DNA of 55,488 nucleotides from Clostridium aminobutyricum (GTDB lineage Bacteria > Bacillota > Clostridia > Peptostreptococcales > Anaerovoracaceae), in the NCBI RefSeq assembly GCF_017255415.1, contig NZ_JAFJZZ010000011.1, positions 1 to 55,488 on the forward strand, read 5' to 3'. A program made the position numbers and the translations under genes. Below, in pieces: positions 25,432 to 34,367 of this stretch. The notes beneath the pieces were generated by a model, which had not been told where the DNA came from, did no database searches, and saw only the letters and a program-made list of their open reading frames with translations. How positions within the stretch are numbered: position 1 is the stretch's first letter; every line of letters starts with the position of its first letter.

Positions 25432-27981
25432 ATGAAAACTTTAGATATATCAAATGTAAGTGTAAGCCCAAGAATTCAGGGATTAATAGATGAACTATTT
25501 AAAGGGAAACCACAGGTTGAGTGGGAAAGAGCAGCTTTAGTGACAGAGTCCTATAAGGCTACAGAAAATTTCCCGACTGTTTTGAGAAAAGCAAAGGCAT
25601 TGGAGCACGTATTGCATAATCTTCCTATCGTGATCAGAGACAATGAACTGGTTGTAGGAAACTTGACAAAAGCTCCTTTCTCAACACAAGCTTTCCCAGA
25701 ATACTCCTATAAGTGGCTTTTAGATGAATTTGGAACATTGGGGCTTAGAAAAGGTGATGTTTTTGAAATCAGTGAAGAGTCAAAGAGTAAGTTAAGAGAA
25801 GCATTTGCTTATTGGGATGGTAAAACCGTTAATGAGTTAGCGACTCAATACATGTATCCGGAAACCAGAACTGCTATTGAACACAATGTGTTTACAGTAG
25901 GAAATTACTACTTTAACGGCGTAGGTCATATCGGTGTAGATTATGCGAAAGTGCTGAAGGTAGGTTTCAATGGCATTATCAAGGAAGCAACAGAAGAGAT
26001 GGAAAAGTCAGACAAGAACTGTCCTGATTTCATCAAGAAAAGAAACTTCTTAGAAGCTGTTATCATTACTGCAAAAGCAGCCATTCGTTTTGCACAACGT
26101 TTTGCAGAACTAGCGGAAATATTAGCAGCTCAGACAACAGGCGCTAGAAGTCAGGAACTTTTTAGAATCGCACAGAATTGTAAGAACGTACCGGCAGAGC
26201 CTGCAAAGGATTTTTATGAAGCGATTCAGTCCTTCTGGTTTGTACAAGCTATTATTCAAATTGAATCCAATGGTCACTCCATTTCACCACTTCGATTTGA
26301 CCAATACATGTACCCATACTATATGGAAGACATCAAGAGTAACAAATTGACCAAAGAAAGTGCACAAGAATTGCTTGATTGTCTATGGATCAAGTTTAAC
26401 GATATTAACAAAGTAAGAGACGAAGGCTCCACAAAGGGATTTGGTGGATATCCAATGTTCCAGAACCTAATCGTTGGTGGTCAGGACAAGACTGGTTTAG
26501 ATGCAACTAATGAATTATCCATTGCTTGTTTAGAAGCTACAGAACACACAAAACTACCTCAGCCATCTATTTCGATCCGTGTTTGGAATAAGTCACCGGA
26601 TGAATTCCTAATGAAAGCGGCAGAAGTAAGTAGAGTTGGACTAGGTATGCCAGCATACTACAACGATGAAGTAATCATCCCGGCTCTTGTTAGCAGAGGC
26701 TTAACCCTTGAAGATGCAAGAGATTATGGTATCATCGGTTGTGTTGAACCTCAAAAGGGCGGCAAAACAGAAGGATGGCATGATGCAGCATTCTTCAATT
26801 TGGCTAGAGTTATGGAAATCATGCTGAACGACGGAAGCGATAATGGATTACAGCTTGGACCTAAGTCAGGAGATGTAACAAGCTTCAACTCATTTGATCA
26901 ACTATTAAATGCTTATAAAGAACAAATGGAATATTTCGTTTCCCTATTAGCAAATGCAGATAATGCAGTAGATTTAGCACACAGTGAAAGAGCACCGTTA
27001 CCTTTCTTATCCTCCATGGTAGAAGATTGCATCGGAAGAGGCAAGTCTGTACAAGAAGGCGGCGCAATTTATAACTTTACAGGACCTCAGGGCGTTGGTG
27101 TTGCCAATGTTGCCGATTCCATGGAAGTATTAAAGGAATTAGTATACGACAAGAAACTTTATACCATTCAACAGATTAAGGCGGCTATGTCCAGCAACTT
27201 TGAAGGTGTAGGCACTGTAACTGCAAGCCCAATGGGTGGTATTACAAGAACAGATGTTGAAAATATCGTAAGTAAGTTAACTGACGGTGGCAAGAAGATT
27301 ACCCTTGAACAGGCGAACATGCTAACTGCTTTAGTGGAAGGTCTATCAAAAGTAGGAAGTGCTACAGGAGAAAGTGTAGAATGCGCAAGATTGATCAACG
27401 ATATTAACGCTGTACCGAAGTTTGGTAATGACATTACTTCTGTAGACTTAATGGCAAAGGAAGTTGCTTTAACGTACTGCAAAGAAGTTGAAAAGCATAA
27501 GAATCCAAGAAACGGTTCCTTCCAGCCAGGATTATATCCGGTATCTGCAAATGTTCCAATGGGTTCCCAAACTGGTGCCACACCGGATGGTAGAAAAGCT
27601 GGTGAACCATTGGCTGATGGTGTATCCCCTATTTCAGGAAGAGATGTAAACGGACCGACTGCTGCTGCAAACTCTGTAGCCATGTTAGACCATTCCATCG
27701 CTTCAAATGGTACGCTATTTAACCAGAAATTCCATCCATCTGCATTAAGTGGACAGTCTGGTCTAGAAAAACTTTCCGCATTGGTAAGAGGATTCTTTGA
27801 CCAGAAGGGTATGCATGTTCAGTACAATGTAGTTGGTAGAGAAACGTTACTGGAAGCACAGAAAAATCCAGAGGCTTATAAGAACTTGGTTGTACGAGTT
27901 GCTGGATATAGTGCTCACTTCGTAGCATTAGATAAAACGTTACAGGATGATATTATTGCGAGAACGGAGCAGGTGTTTTAA
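25432..27981 (+). CDS. B12-independent diol dehydratase (glycyl radical enzyme; propanediol/glycerol type)
   Basis: 849 aa. Catalytic Cys437 and Glu439 in IIGCVEPQKGGKTEGW; radical Gly825 in [10 protein letters not shown]. The sequence is close to the Clostridium butyricum glycerol dehydratase type, including ESNGHSISPLRFDQYMYPYY, but carries about 58 extra residues between Cys and Gly (about residues 580-640), similar in spacing to what I recall for the Roseburia propanediol dehydratase (C438, G817). With PduB, PduF and a PocR sensor beside it, 1,2-propanediol to propionaldehyde is the likeliest reaction; glycerol cannot be excluded. AGGAGG-type site (GGAGGT) upstream. No obvious N-terminal encapsulation helix like that of CutC. 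Confidence 0.93.
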   Translation: MKTLDISNVSVSPRIQGLIDELFKGKPQVEWERAALVTESYKATENFPTVLRKAKALEHVLHNLPIVIRDNELVVGNLTKAPFSTQAFPEYSYKWLLDEFGTLGLRKGDVFEISEESKSKLREAFAYWDGKTVNELATQYMYPETRTAIEHNVFTVGNYYFNGVGHIGVDYAKVLKVGFNGIIKEATEEMEKSDKNCPDFIKKRNFLEAVIITAKAAIRFAQRFAELAEILAAQTTGARSQELFRIAQNCKNVPAEPAKDFYEAIQSFWFVQAIIQIESNGHSISPLRFDQYMYPYYMEDIKSNKLTKESAQELLDCLWIKFNDINKVRDEGSTKGFGGYPMFQNLIVGGQDKTGLDATNELSIACLEATEHTKLPQPSISIRVWNKSPDEFLMKAAEVSRVGLGMPAYYNDEVIIPALVSRGLTLEDARDYGIIGCVEPQKGGKTEGWHDAAFFNLARVMEIMLNDGSDNGLQLGPKSGDVTSFNSFDQLLNAYKEQMEYFVSLLANADNAVDLAHSERAPLPFLSSMVEDCIGRGKSVQEGGAIYNFTGPQGVGVANVADSMEVLKELVYDKKLYTIQQIKAAMSSNFEGVGTVTASPMGGITRTDVENIVSKLTDGGKKITLEQANMLTALVEGLSKVGSATGESVECARLINDINAVPKFGNDITSVDLMAKEVALTYCKEVEKHKNPRNGSFQPGLYPVSANVPMGSQTGATPDGRKAGEPLADGVSPISGRDVNGPTAAANSVAMLDHSIASNGTLFNQKFHPSALSGQSGLEKLSALVRGFFDQKGMHVQYNVVGRETLLEAQKNPEAYKNLVVRVAGYSAHFVALDKTLQDDIIARTEQVF

Positions 27982-28772
27982 TGAACCAAGCGGTTTACAA
28001 TACAAAAGGAATCATCACAGAAATACAACGATTCTCCGTACATGACGGACCTGGAATTCGAACCATTGTATTTTTGAAAGGGTGTCCGCTGAGATGTAAG
28101 TGGTGCTGCAATCCGGAAACACAGGTTATGGATAGTCAGCCCATCTTAGAAGCAGGCCAGCCTAAAATGGTAGGCAAGGTTGTTTCCGTAGCGGAAGTCA
28201 TGGACGAGGTGAAAAAGGACAGCATTTATTACAGACGATCTGGAGGAGGGATTACCTTATCCGGAGGAGAGGTTCTGGCACAGCCAAGCTTTGCTAAGGC
28301 CATTCTGGAAGCTTGCAATACTGCTGGCATAAATACCGCAATAGAGACAAGCGGATTTGCAAGCTTTGAAGTAATCGAACCACTTATTCCTTTTGTCAAC
28401 CTGTTCCTATATGATGTGAAGCATGTTTCTGATGAGAAACACCGCATCTTTACAGGACAATCCAATAGCTTGATTCTATCCAACTTAATGAAATTAAGTG
28501 AACGAAATGTTCCTCTTATTGTTCGAATCCCGGTGATTCCTACGTTTAATCATACGGCAGAGGAAATAGAGTCCATTACCCGTTATGTTGCCAGTGTGAA
28601 AGGTGTAAAGGAAATTCATTTATTGCCTTATCATAGACTTGGAGAGAGCAAATATCAGGGACTGGAACGAAATTATGAATTCCATTCCATCGAGCCGATG
28701 TCGCAGGAAGACATGAATAAGCTGCTGGAAATCACCAAGCGAACCGGCTTGCCTTGTCAAATCGGTGGATGA
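27981..28772 (+). CDS. Diol dehydratase activating enzyme (radical SAM), short form
   Basis: 263 aa. Radical SAM motif CPLRCKWC preceded by HDGPGIRTIVFLKG; SAM-binding GGGITLSGGEVL. Unlike the locus A activase, it lacks the 2x[4Fe-4S] ferredoxin insert: about 15 residues join CNPETQ to the next helix. In this it resembles pyruvate formate-lyase activase. The start overlaps the dehydratase stop (TAATG), which gives tight coupling of enzyme and activator. Confidence 0.93.
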   Translation: MNQAVYNTKGIITEIQRFSVHDGPGIRTIVFLKGCPLRCKWCCNPETQVMDSQPILEAGQPKMVGKVVSVAEVMDEVKKDSIYYRRSGGGITLSGGEVLAQPSFAKAILEACNTAGINTAIETSGFASFEVIEPLIPFVNLFLYDVKHVSDEKHRIFTGQSNSLILSNLMKLSERNVPLIVRIPVIPTFNHTAEEIESITRYVASVKGVKEIHLLPYHRLGESKYQGLERNYEFHSIEPMSQEDMNKLLEITKRTGLPCQIGG

Positions 28773-28797
28773 TGAATGAAAAGAAAGGGACATCTAT

Positions 28798-29151
28798 ATG
28801 GGAGAAATTGCTACAAACGGAATACAACGTGTGATCGAAGAGTCGGTGCCTGGCAAACAGGTTACTATTGCCCATGTGATTGCCTCTCCTACGCCCGATA
28901 TTTATGAACGTTTGGGAATTGACGATAAAGGTGCGATTGGTATATTAACCCTATCCCCATATGAGACGGCCATCATAGCCGCAGATATTGCAACAAAAAC
29001 TGCTCAGGTTGAAATCGGATTTTTAGATCGGTTTACCGGATCTGTCGTCATTGTCGGCGACGTTCAAAGTGTTGAAACAGCACTAGAGGCTGTAGTAGAT
29101 ACATTGAAAAATATGCTGGCCTTTATGACAGCACCGATTACGCGAACATGA
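28798..29151 (+). CDS. PduU/EutS-type BMC shell protein (locus B)
   Basis: 117 aa, first gene of the duplicated core in locus B. Compared with the copy at 12221 it keeps [25 protein letters not shown] and the [11 protein letters not shown] segment almost unchanged; differences cluster in the first ten residues ([16 protein letters not shown]) and the last twenty. The N-terminal strands that cap the pore are conserved. It overlaps the next gene by four bases, exactly as in locus A. Confidence 0.93.
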   Translation: MGEIATNGIQRVIEESVPGKQVTIAHVIASPTPDIYERLGIDDKGAIGILTLSPYETAIIAADIATKTAQVEIGFLDRFTGSVVIVGDVQSVETALEAVVDTLKNMLAFMTAPITRT

Positions 29152-29594
29152 GACGAAAACGTGTAATGGTGATGGGTCCCACCAATTGTGGAAAGACGAC
29201 CTTGGTGAATGCATTAAATAACTTTAAAGGACCCCTTCGGAAAACACCGGATATGATATATGGTCCGAAAACGATAGATGTACCTGCATCCTATATTGAA
29301 AACGCGTGGATGTACAAACATGTTATTGCTGCAGCACAAGATGCATCCCATGTTTTGATTCTAGTGGATCAATCAAGACCAATTGAAGTATACTCTCCGG
29401 GTTTAGCTAAAATCTTTCATTGCCCTGTGGTGGGGATTATCAGTAAATGTGATTTGAAACCGGAAAATGAAGAGGTATGTATCAAACAGCTAAATCGGAT
29501 GGGCGTGCCGGAACCTTATTTTAAAATAAGTATTCCAAATGGAATTGGTCTTGAGCCTTTGCAGAAAGTTCTATTTAAAAACCATTATGAGTAA
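29148..29594 (+). CDS. EutP/PduV-like small GTPase (locus B)
   Basis: 148 aa, same length as the copy at 12571. P-loop GPTNCGKTT (Asn for Tyr in the locus A protein) and SKCD base motif. Conserved segments [22 protein letters not shown] and [18 protein letters not shown] suggest that both copies are under selection. ATGA overlap with the upstream stop. The role (compartment positioning or kinase activity) is as uncertain as for its twin. Confidence 0.9.
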   Translation: MRRKRVMVMGPTNCGKTTLVNALNNFKGPLRKTPDMIYGPKTIDVPASYIENAWMYKHVIAAAQDASHVLILVDQSRPIEVYSPGLAKIFHCPVVGIISKCDLKPENEEVCIKQLNRMGVPEPYFKISIPNGIGLEPLQKVLFKNHYE

Positions 29595-29604
29595 GGGGGC
29601 ACAA

Positions 29605-30306
29605 ATGAAGTTTATTACCGAAGAAGAATTACGGGACATTTACAAAAAAGAACCTTTTACCAACTATGAATTAATACCGGAAACAAGGCTGACCCCTGGT
29701 GCAAGACAATTTCTAACCGATCGAGGAATAGACTTATATGGGGTAGGGATTTCAACGGATAAAACAGTGGTTGCTAGAGACCAAGAGGCTTCTAGACAGA
29801 TAAAAGAGGTCCCAAAGTCAACGGACAGAAACCGCTGGAAAATGAAGAAATTAATCAATAGGTTGAAATCCATCGACAGTTTATTCCTATTAATCAGTGA
29901 GGAAACCATTGAAAGGGATGTATTTTTAGCACAGGATATCTTAAAGCTAGGCAAACAATTTTCAACCATCGGGCAGGAGATTCAATCAAAAGGCAAAGCT
30001 GAACAAATTTTCCACAAGGAATGCAGCGGTATTTGCTTTGATAACTGTAACAACGATATAGAGGATTGCTTTGATATCACGGAACTTCACATGAGACTTG
30101 AAAAAGGCAGAGAAATTTTGAAATTACATCACCTCCGATGTGCGATCCGGGAAGTGGAACCCATTGTGAGAGAAGTTTACGAAGGAAATGATAAGGAGCA
30201 TCTGAGATGCGAGGAAATCATTTGCCAAGTAAATCAAGTGATCAACTGCCTATCCCAGATGATTTGCAGCATTGTTGGAGGAAAAGAATGTCAGAGAAAC
30301 CGATAA
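29605..30306 (+). CDS. EutT-like protein with degraded metal motif (locus B)
   Basis: 233 aa. The N-terminal segment (FITEEELRDIYKKEPFTNYELIPETRLTPGARQFL) is conserved, but the His-x11-Cys-Cys-x2-Cys signature present in the locus A copy is changed: the aligned positions read Gln, Phe, His and Cys, so only the last Cys remains. The C-terminal helices (ITELHMRLEKGREILKLHHLRCAIREVEP) are kept. It is therefore unlikely to be a working adenosyltransferase of the EutT class, yet the frame is intact, which points to a structural or other role. ATG 29605 uses AAGGGGG just after the previous stop. Confidence 0.82.
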   Translation: MKFITEEELRDIYKKEPFTNYELIPETRLTPGARQFLTDRGIDLYGVGISTDKTVVARDQEASRQIKEVPKSTDRNRWKMKKLINRLKSIDSLFLLISEETIERDVFLAQDILKLGKQFSTIGQEIQSKGKAEQIFHKECSGICFDNCNNDIEDCFDITELHMRLEKGREILKLHHLRCAIREVEPIVREVYEGNDKEHLRCEEIICQVNQVINCLSQMICSIVGGKECQRNR

Positions 30307-31133
30307 CCTTAGAAGATTGTGATAACTTTGTCAGCCAGTTTGAGCACGTTGTGGAAAACCCCATTAGAAGTAAATCTTCTGTATATTATACAGGAGTTGA
30401 CCTTGGAACAGCATGTGTGGTTGTGGCGGTATTAGATGAAAACTTCAAACCTGTGGCAGGAGCCTATCAATATGCAGATGTAGTGCGTGACGGAATGGTT
30501 GTGGACTATATCGGGGCAATTAATATTGTTAGGAAAATGAAACAAGATCTTGAAGAAAAACTGAATACAGAATTGATTTATGCCGCTGCAGCAATTCCAC
30601 CGGGAACCGAAAGTGTGGATGGCGGAGCTGTTAAAAATGTCGTACAGGCAGCAGGGTTCGAAATGACCAATTTGCTAGATGAGTCTACAGCTGCAAATGC
30701 TGTGCTTAAGATGCAAAACGGTGCGGTAGTAGACGTTGGCGGAGGAACAACCGGAATCTCCATTTTTAAGGATGGTAAAGTGATTTATGTGGCAGACGAG
30801 CCAACAGGCGGTACTCATTTTTCGCTAGTCATTTCCGGGGCGTATGGCATGAACTTCAAAGAAGCAGATGAATATAAACGGAATGAACAAAATCATAAAG
30901 AGCTTCTGCCAATTCTCAAACCAGTGGTTGAAAAGGTAGCTTCTATCGTTAATCAGCATATCAAAGGATATGATGTGCAGGAAATCGCATTAGTAGGAGG
31001 AACCTGCTGCTTAACAGGTATTGAAGAAATTGTAGAAAAACAGACTGGCATCACCACCTATAAACCGAGGAATCCGATGTTTGTTACGCCACTGGGTATC
31101 GCGCTTAATTGTACGCAGGAACGGTTGAGGTAA
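30288..31133 (+). CDS. EutJ-like Hsp70/actin-fold chaperone (locus B)
   Basis: 281 aa. From GVDLGTACVVVAVLDENF to the GGTCCLTGIE motif it is almost the same protein as that at 13702; only the first 25 residues (MSEKPITLEDCDNFVSQFEHV) and the segment after MNFKEADEYKR differ notably. ATG 30288 uses GGAGGAAAAG inside the preceding gene, the same overlap as in locus A. Confidence 0.92.
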   Translation: MSEKPITLEDCDNFVSQFEHVVENPIRSKSSVYYTGVDLGTACVVVAVLDENFKPVAGAYQYADVVRDGMVVDYIGAINIVRKMKQDLEEKLNTELIYAAAAIPPGTESVDGGAVKNVVQAAGFEMTNLLDESTAANAVLKMQNGAVVDVGGGTTGISIFKDGKVIYVADEPTGGTHFSLVISGAYGMNFKEADEYKRNEQNHKELLPILKPVVEKVASIVNQHIKGYDVQEIALVGGTCCLTGIEEIVEKQTGITTYKPRNPMFVTPLGIALNCTQERLR

Positions 31134-31148
31134 AAGAAAGGTGCAAAG

Positions 31149-31454
31149 ATGGAATTTAGAATTATAAAATCACCTTCTGCAGGGACGCTAGATATTCTGA
31201 AGCAACGGATGAAAGCAAGTGCTGTATCAGCTATGGATGGCGCAGATGCCGTAGGCCTTGTACAAGGGAGAATGATTGAAATGATATGTGCTGCTGATAT
31301 TGCTGAGAAAGCAGTGGGCGTCACAGTAGAAGACGTTCGAGGGAGCTGTCCGCAGAATATGATTATGATTGCCATCTTTGGAGACACATCTTCTGTCGAA
31401 TCAGCTATTCAGGAAATCAAACGCAAACTGGAAGAAGGAAAAAAGTTATGTTAA
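31149..31454 (+). CDS. BMC-domain shell protein with N-terminal extension (locus B)
   Basis: 101 aa. The BMC core from VGLVQGRMIEMICAADIAEKA to VESAIQEIK is identical or nearly so to the protein at 14563, including the GSCPQN pore loop, whereas residues 12-32 (LDILKQRMKASAVSAMDGA) are different. It overlaps the following EutN gene by seven bases, so translation is coupled. It is probably a specialised facet protein. Confidence 0.8.
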   Translation: MEFRIIKSPSAGTLDILKQRMKASAVSAMDGADAVGLVQGRMIEMICAADIAEKAVGVTVEDVRGSCPQNMIMIAIFGDTSSVESAIQEIKRKLEEGKKLC

Positions 31455-31714
31455 CAGCAAGACTGATTGATAATATTTGGGCAACAAGGAAAGCTGATTC
31501 ACTAAACGGATTGAAGTTTATGCAGGCTGAGCTAATCGGTGGCGGAAGCAGCGATGGACAAAGAATCATCGTTGTAGATACAATCAGTGCGGGAATCGGA
31601 GACAGAGTAATTATCACCCAGGGCTCATCCGCTCGAAAAATGTTAGGCGACGATTCCATACCGGTAGATGCAGTAGTAATAGGGATCATCGACGACGACT
31701 GCGATTTTGAATAG
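31448..31714 (+). CDS. EutN/CcmL-type pentameric vertex protein (locus B)
   Basis: 88 aa, one residue longer than the locus A copy because of an inserted residue in the GGGSSDGQ loop. The rest (LTARLIDNIWATRKADSLNG, DTISAGIGDRVII, SSARKMLGDDSIPVDAVVIGII) matches the vertex family. Both copies are intact, so pentamers could be mixed between compartments. Confidence 0.95.
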   Translation: MLTARLIDNIWATRKADSLNGLKFMQAELIGGGSSDGQRIIVVDTISAGIGDRVIITQGSSARKMLGDDSIPVDAVVIGIIDDDCDFE

Positions 31715-31730
31715 AATGAGAGGTGGAATG

Positions 31731-33059
31731 ATGAGTCTTCTTGAACAGGTAAAAGATGCCGGAATAATAGGCGCAGGAGGTGCTGGCTTTCCCACCCACG
31801 CAAAACTTGCGTCAAAAGCAGAATACATCCTCATGAACGGAGCTGAATGTGAACCACTTCTGCGAGTGGACCAACAGCTGATGGAGATGGTTCCGGACGA
31901 AATCATAAAAGGCTTTGAACTAGCCGGAAGGTTTGTAGAAGCTAAAAAAGCAATCATTGGAATTAAGGGAAAGCATAAAAAAGTGATTGCGATTATGAGA
32001 GAAAGAATTGAAGCATTAAACGTAGGAGATTTTGTAGAAGTGAAAGACCTTCCAGATATCTATCCAGCGGGAGATGAACAAGTTCTAGTATATGAACTAA
32101 CAGGCAGAGTAGTGCCAGAGACAGGAATTCCAATTCAGGTAGGCTGCGTAGTAGTAAACTCGGAAACGGCGTTAAACATCTACAAAGCGACCCAAGGAAA
32201 ACCGGTAACAGAAACGTACTTAACCATTGCAGGAGATGTACCAAACCGATTAACCCTAAAGGTACCGGTAGGAACACCAATAATGGATGTGCTAAAGCTG
32301 AGCGGTATTGAGAACTTTACAAACTATACCGTAATCGATGGCGGTCCGATGATGGGACCTGTAATGAGCAATTTAGACGGATATATTACGAAGAAAAACA
32401 AGGGATTTGTAATCTTAAAGAAACAGCATCCACTGATTCGTAAGAAGTCCGCAACCCCAGAACAAACAAAGAGAATAAACAGAGCAACTTGTGAACAGTG
32501 CCGTATGTGTACAGACTTATGTCCTAGATATCTAATAGGTCATGACATGCAGCCACATAAGATGATGAGAGCAATGCAATATCAATCAGGAAGTGCAGAA
32601 GGGCAGACCACAGCGCAGCTATGCTGTCAGTGTAACCTATGCGAACTGTTCTCATGTCCGATCAATCTGTATCCGAAATCAGCAAACGTTTACTTCAAGG
32701 GAAAAATGATGGAACAGGGACTAAAGTATCAGAGAACGAAGGAAACCTTTGAAGCAAGAGGGGCACGAAGCTACCGCTTAGTACCAAGCAAGCGATTAAT
32801 CGCAAGGTTAGGATTACATGATTTTGATAAGCCAGCACCGATGACAGAAGTGGAAATGAATCCAGAAGTGGTGACTATTTCAACAAGGCAGCATGTGGGA
32901 GCACCTGCAGAATCCATCGTAACCGTAGGACAAAAGGTACAGCAGGGAGAGCTTATAGGAAAAATTCCGGAAAACAGCCTAGGAGCTGGGATACATGCAA
33001 GCATTTCCGGAACCGTAGTGGAAAGCGGAAATGATTATATTGCAATAAGGAGGGCTTAA
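31731..33059 (+). CDS. PduS-like flavin/iron-sulfur electron transfer protein (locus B)
   Basis: 442 aa, the same length as its twin at 15142. Both Fe-S sets (CEQCRMCTDLCP and CQCNLCELFSCP) and the flavin/nucleotide region are unchanged. Most base differences from locus A are silent, and the last 50 bases plus the start of the next gene are nearly identical. I prefer ATG 31731; 31728 is directly adjacent but too close to the AGGTGG site. Confidence 0.93.
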   Translation: MSLLEQVKDAGIIGAGGAGFPTHAKLASKAEYILMNGAECEPLLRVDQQLMEMVPDEIIKGFELAGRFVEAKKAIIGIKGKHKKVIAIMRERIEALNVGDFVEVKDLPDIYPAGDEQVLVYELTGRVVPETGIPIQVGCVVVNSETALNIYKATQGKPVTETYLTIAGDVPNRLTLKVPVGTPIMDVLKLSGIENFTNYTVIDGGPMMGPVMSNLDGYITKKNKGFVILKKQHPLIRKKSATPEQTKRINRATCEQCRMCTDLCPRYLIGHDMQPHKMMRAMQYQSGSAEGQTTAQLCCQCNLCELFSCPINLYPKSANVYFKGKMMEQGLKYQRTKETFEARGARSYRLVPSKRLIARLGLHDFDKPAPMTEVEMNPEVVTISTRQHVGAPAESIVTVGQKVQQGELIGKIPENSLGAGIHASISGTVVESGNDYIAIRRA

Positions 33060-33060
33060 T

Positions 33061-33609
33061 ATGGCGAACGCAATAGGAATGGTAGAATTTACGAGTATTG
33101 CACGTGGTATTTATGCAGCAGATCAGATGGTGAAGATTTCAGAAGTAGAAATCGCAACCGCAAGCTCCGTATGTCCTGGCAAATACATAGCGATAGTATA
33201 TGGCGATGTAGCATCCGTAGAAGATTCAGTAAGAGTAGGGGAAAGAGAAGCAGGAGAGTTTTGGGTAGATTCTATAATCATCCCAAATGTAAGCCCGCAG
33301 GTATTCCCAGCAATTACAGGCTCAACGATGCCGGATAGAGTTCAAGCGTTAGGAATAATGGAATCCTTTTCATTATCCACCATGGTAATAGCAGCAGATG
33401 CCATACTAAAGGCAGCTGAATTACAACCGATTGAACTAAGATTAGGAAATGGACTAGGCGGCAAAGCAACCTTCACCTTCACAGGAGATGTAGCTGCAGT
33501 TGAAACAGGTGTACAAGCAGGAACAAATATTGCAGAAGCAAAAGGATTACTGGTAAATGCCGAAGTGATTCCTTCACCTTCCGAAGTGCTTGTAGCATCT
33601 TTGTTCTAA
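33061..33609 (+). CDS. PduT-like tandem-BMC shell protein with pore cysteine (locus B)
   Basis: 182 aa, two BMC domains. Cys38 in SSVCPGKY is conserved. It differs from the locus A protein at roughly fourteen positions, mostly conservative and mostly in the second domain. It starts one base after the PduS stop. The following gap (33610-33682) is short and lacks the hairpin element seen at the same place in locus A. Confidence 0.93.
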   Translation: MANAIGMVEFTSIARGIYAADQMVKISEVEIATASSVCPGKYIAIVYGDVASVEDSVRVGEREAGEFWVDSIIIPNVSPQVFPAITGSTMPDRVQALGIMESFSLSTMVIAADAILKAAELQPIELRLGNGLGGKATFTFTGDVAAVETGVQAGTNIAEAKGLLVNAEVIPSPSEVLVASLF

Positions 33610-33682
33610 AACCAGTTTATCCTTATTGGTAAATCAAAAATAGTTACTGAATCATAACAGGGATAAGTAAAGGAGTTATTTA

Positions 33683-34354
33683 ATGAAACAGCTGATTTGT
33701 TCAAAAGAAGTAGAAGTTGCGTTTCAAATGGGGCAGACCTCTATTGTCGTTGAAGAAAATGCTCTTATTACTCCAGCTGCCAAGGACTCGGCTAAAAAAT
33801 ATGGGATTACCTTTTCAAGGTCCCAAGCAACACCGGTTTGTGAAAGTCCTGTTATCACATCACCTGCTATAACAAAGGCTGTAGAGCATAGCGATCAAGC
33901 TGAATTGATTTATTCATTATTAAAAAGTTTAGTAGGCAAGGGCTTGTTAAACAGCGCATTTGAAGCAATGCTCAACAACGAAGTCTATGAAGCAGAACGA
34001 GCTCCTTCCGGATTAAAAATAGTGAGAGGGAATACGGTAAAATATAAGCCTCTAGAAATCGGAAATACATCTGGAAATGTGTTTTGTCAAGAGTTTATCA
34101 ACCAGAACGATAAAAGCGCCATGATGGCCGGCTTTATAACGATGGAAAGCGGTAGCACATTGGATTTAGAATGGCCCCGCGAAGAAACGGTTTACCTCAT
34201 TGAAGGAGCGCTAACGGTAGCGGTTGATCAAACAACTTATACAGCCCAGCAAGGCGATACGGTATTCTTTCCGAAGGGTGCTAAGGTGACTTTAAGTTCT
34301 AAAGAGCAGATGAAGGCATTTTATGCTACCAATGAATCAACCATTCAACGATAG
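33683..34354 (+). CDS. EutQ-like cupin protein (locus B)
   Basis: 223 aa. N-terminal segment MKQLICSKEVEVAFQMGQ, a short linker with a single Cys, and a C-terminal cupin (ETVYLIEGALTVAVDQ and QQGDTVFFPKGAKV). It is one of the most diverged pairs between the loci: the Cys-rich linker of the locus A copy is replaced by an ordinary Ser/Thr/Pro stretch. Expected role as in EutQ: an acyl kinase or assembly factor. AAGGAG precedes the ATG. Confidence 0.85.
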   Translation: MKQLICSKEVEVAFQMGQTSIVVEENALITPAAKDSAKKYGITFSRSQATPVCESPVITSPAITKAVEHSDQAELIYSLLKSLVGKGLLNSAFEAMLNNEVYEAERAPSGLKIVRGNTVKYKPLEIGNTSGNVFCQEFINQNDKSAMMAGFITMESGSTLDLEWPREETVYLIEGALTVAVDQTTYTAQQGDTVFFPKGAKVTLSSKEQMKAFYATNESTIQR

Positions 34355-34367
34355 GAGGTGGTTTTAA

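Noticed and set aside
25432-27981. Second choline lyase or pyruvate formate-lyase
   Set aside because: It lacks the choline-pocket residues and the Cys-Cys pair of PFL, and matches the diol dehydratase family along its length.
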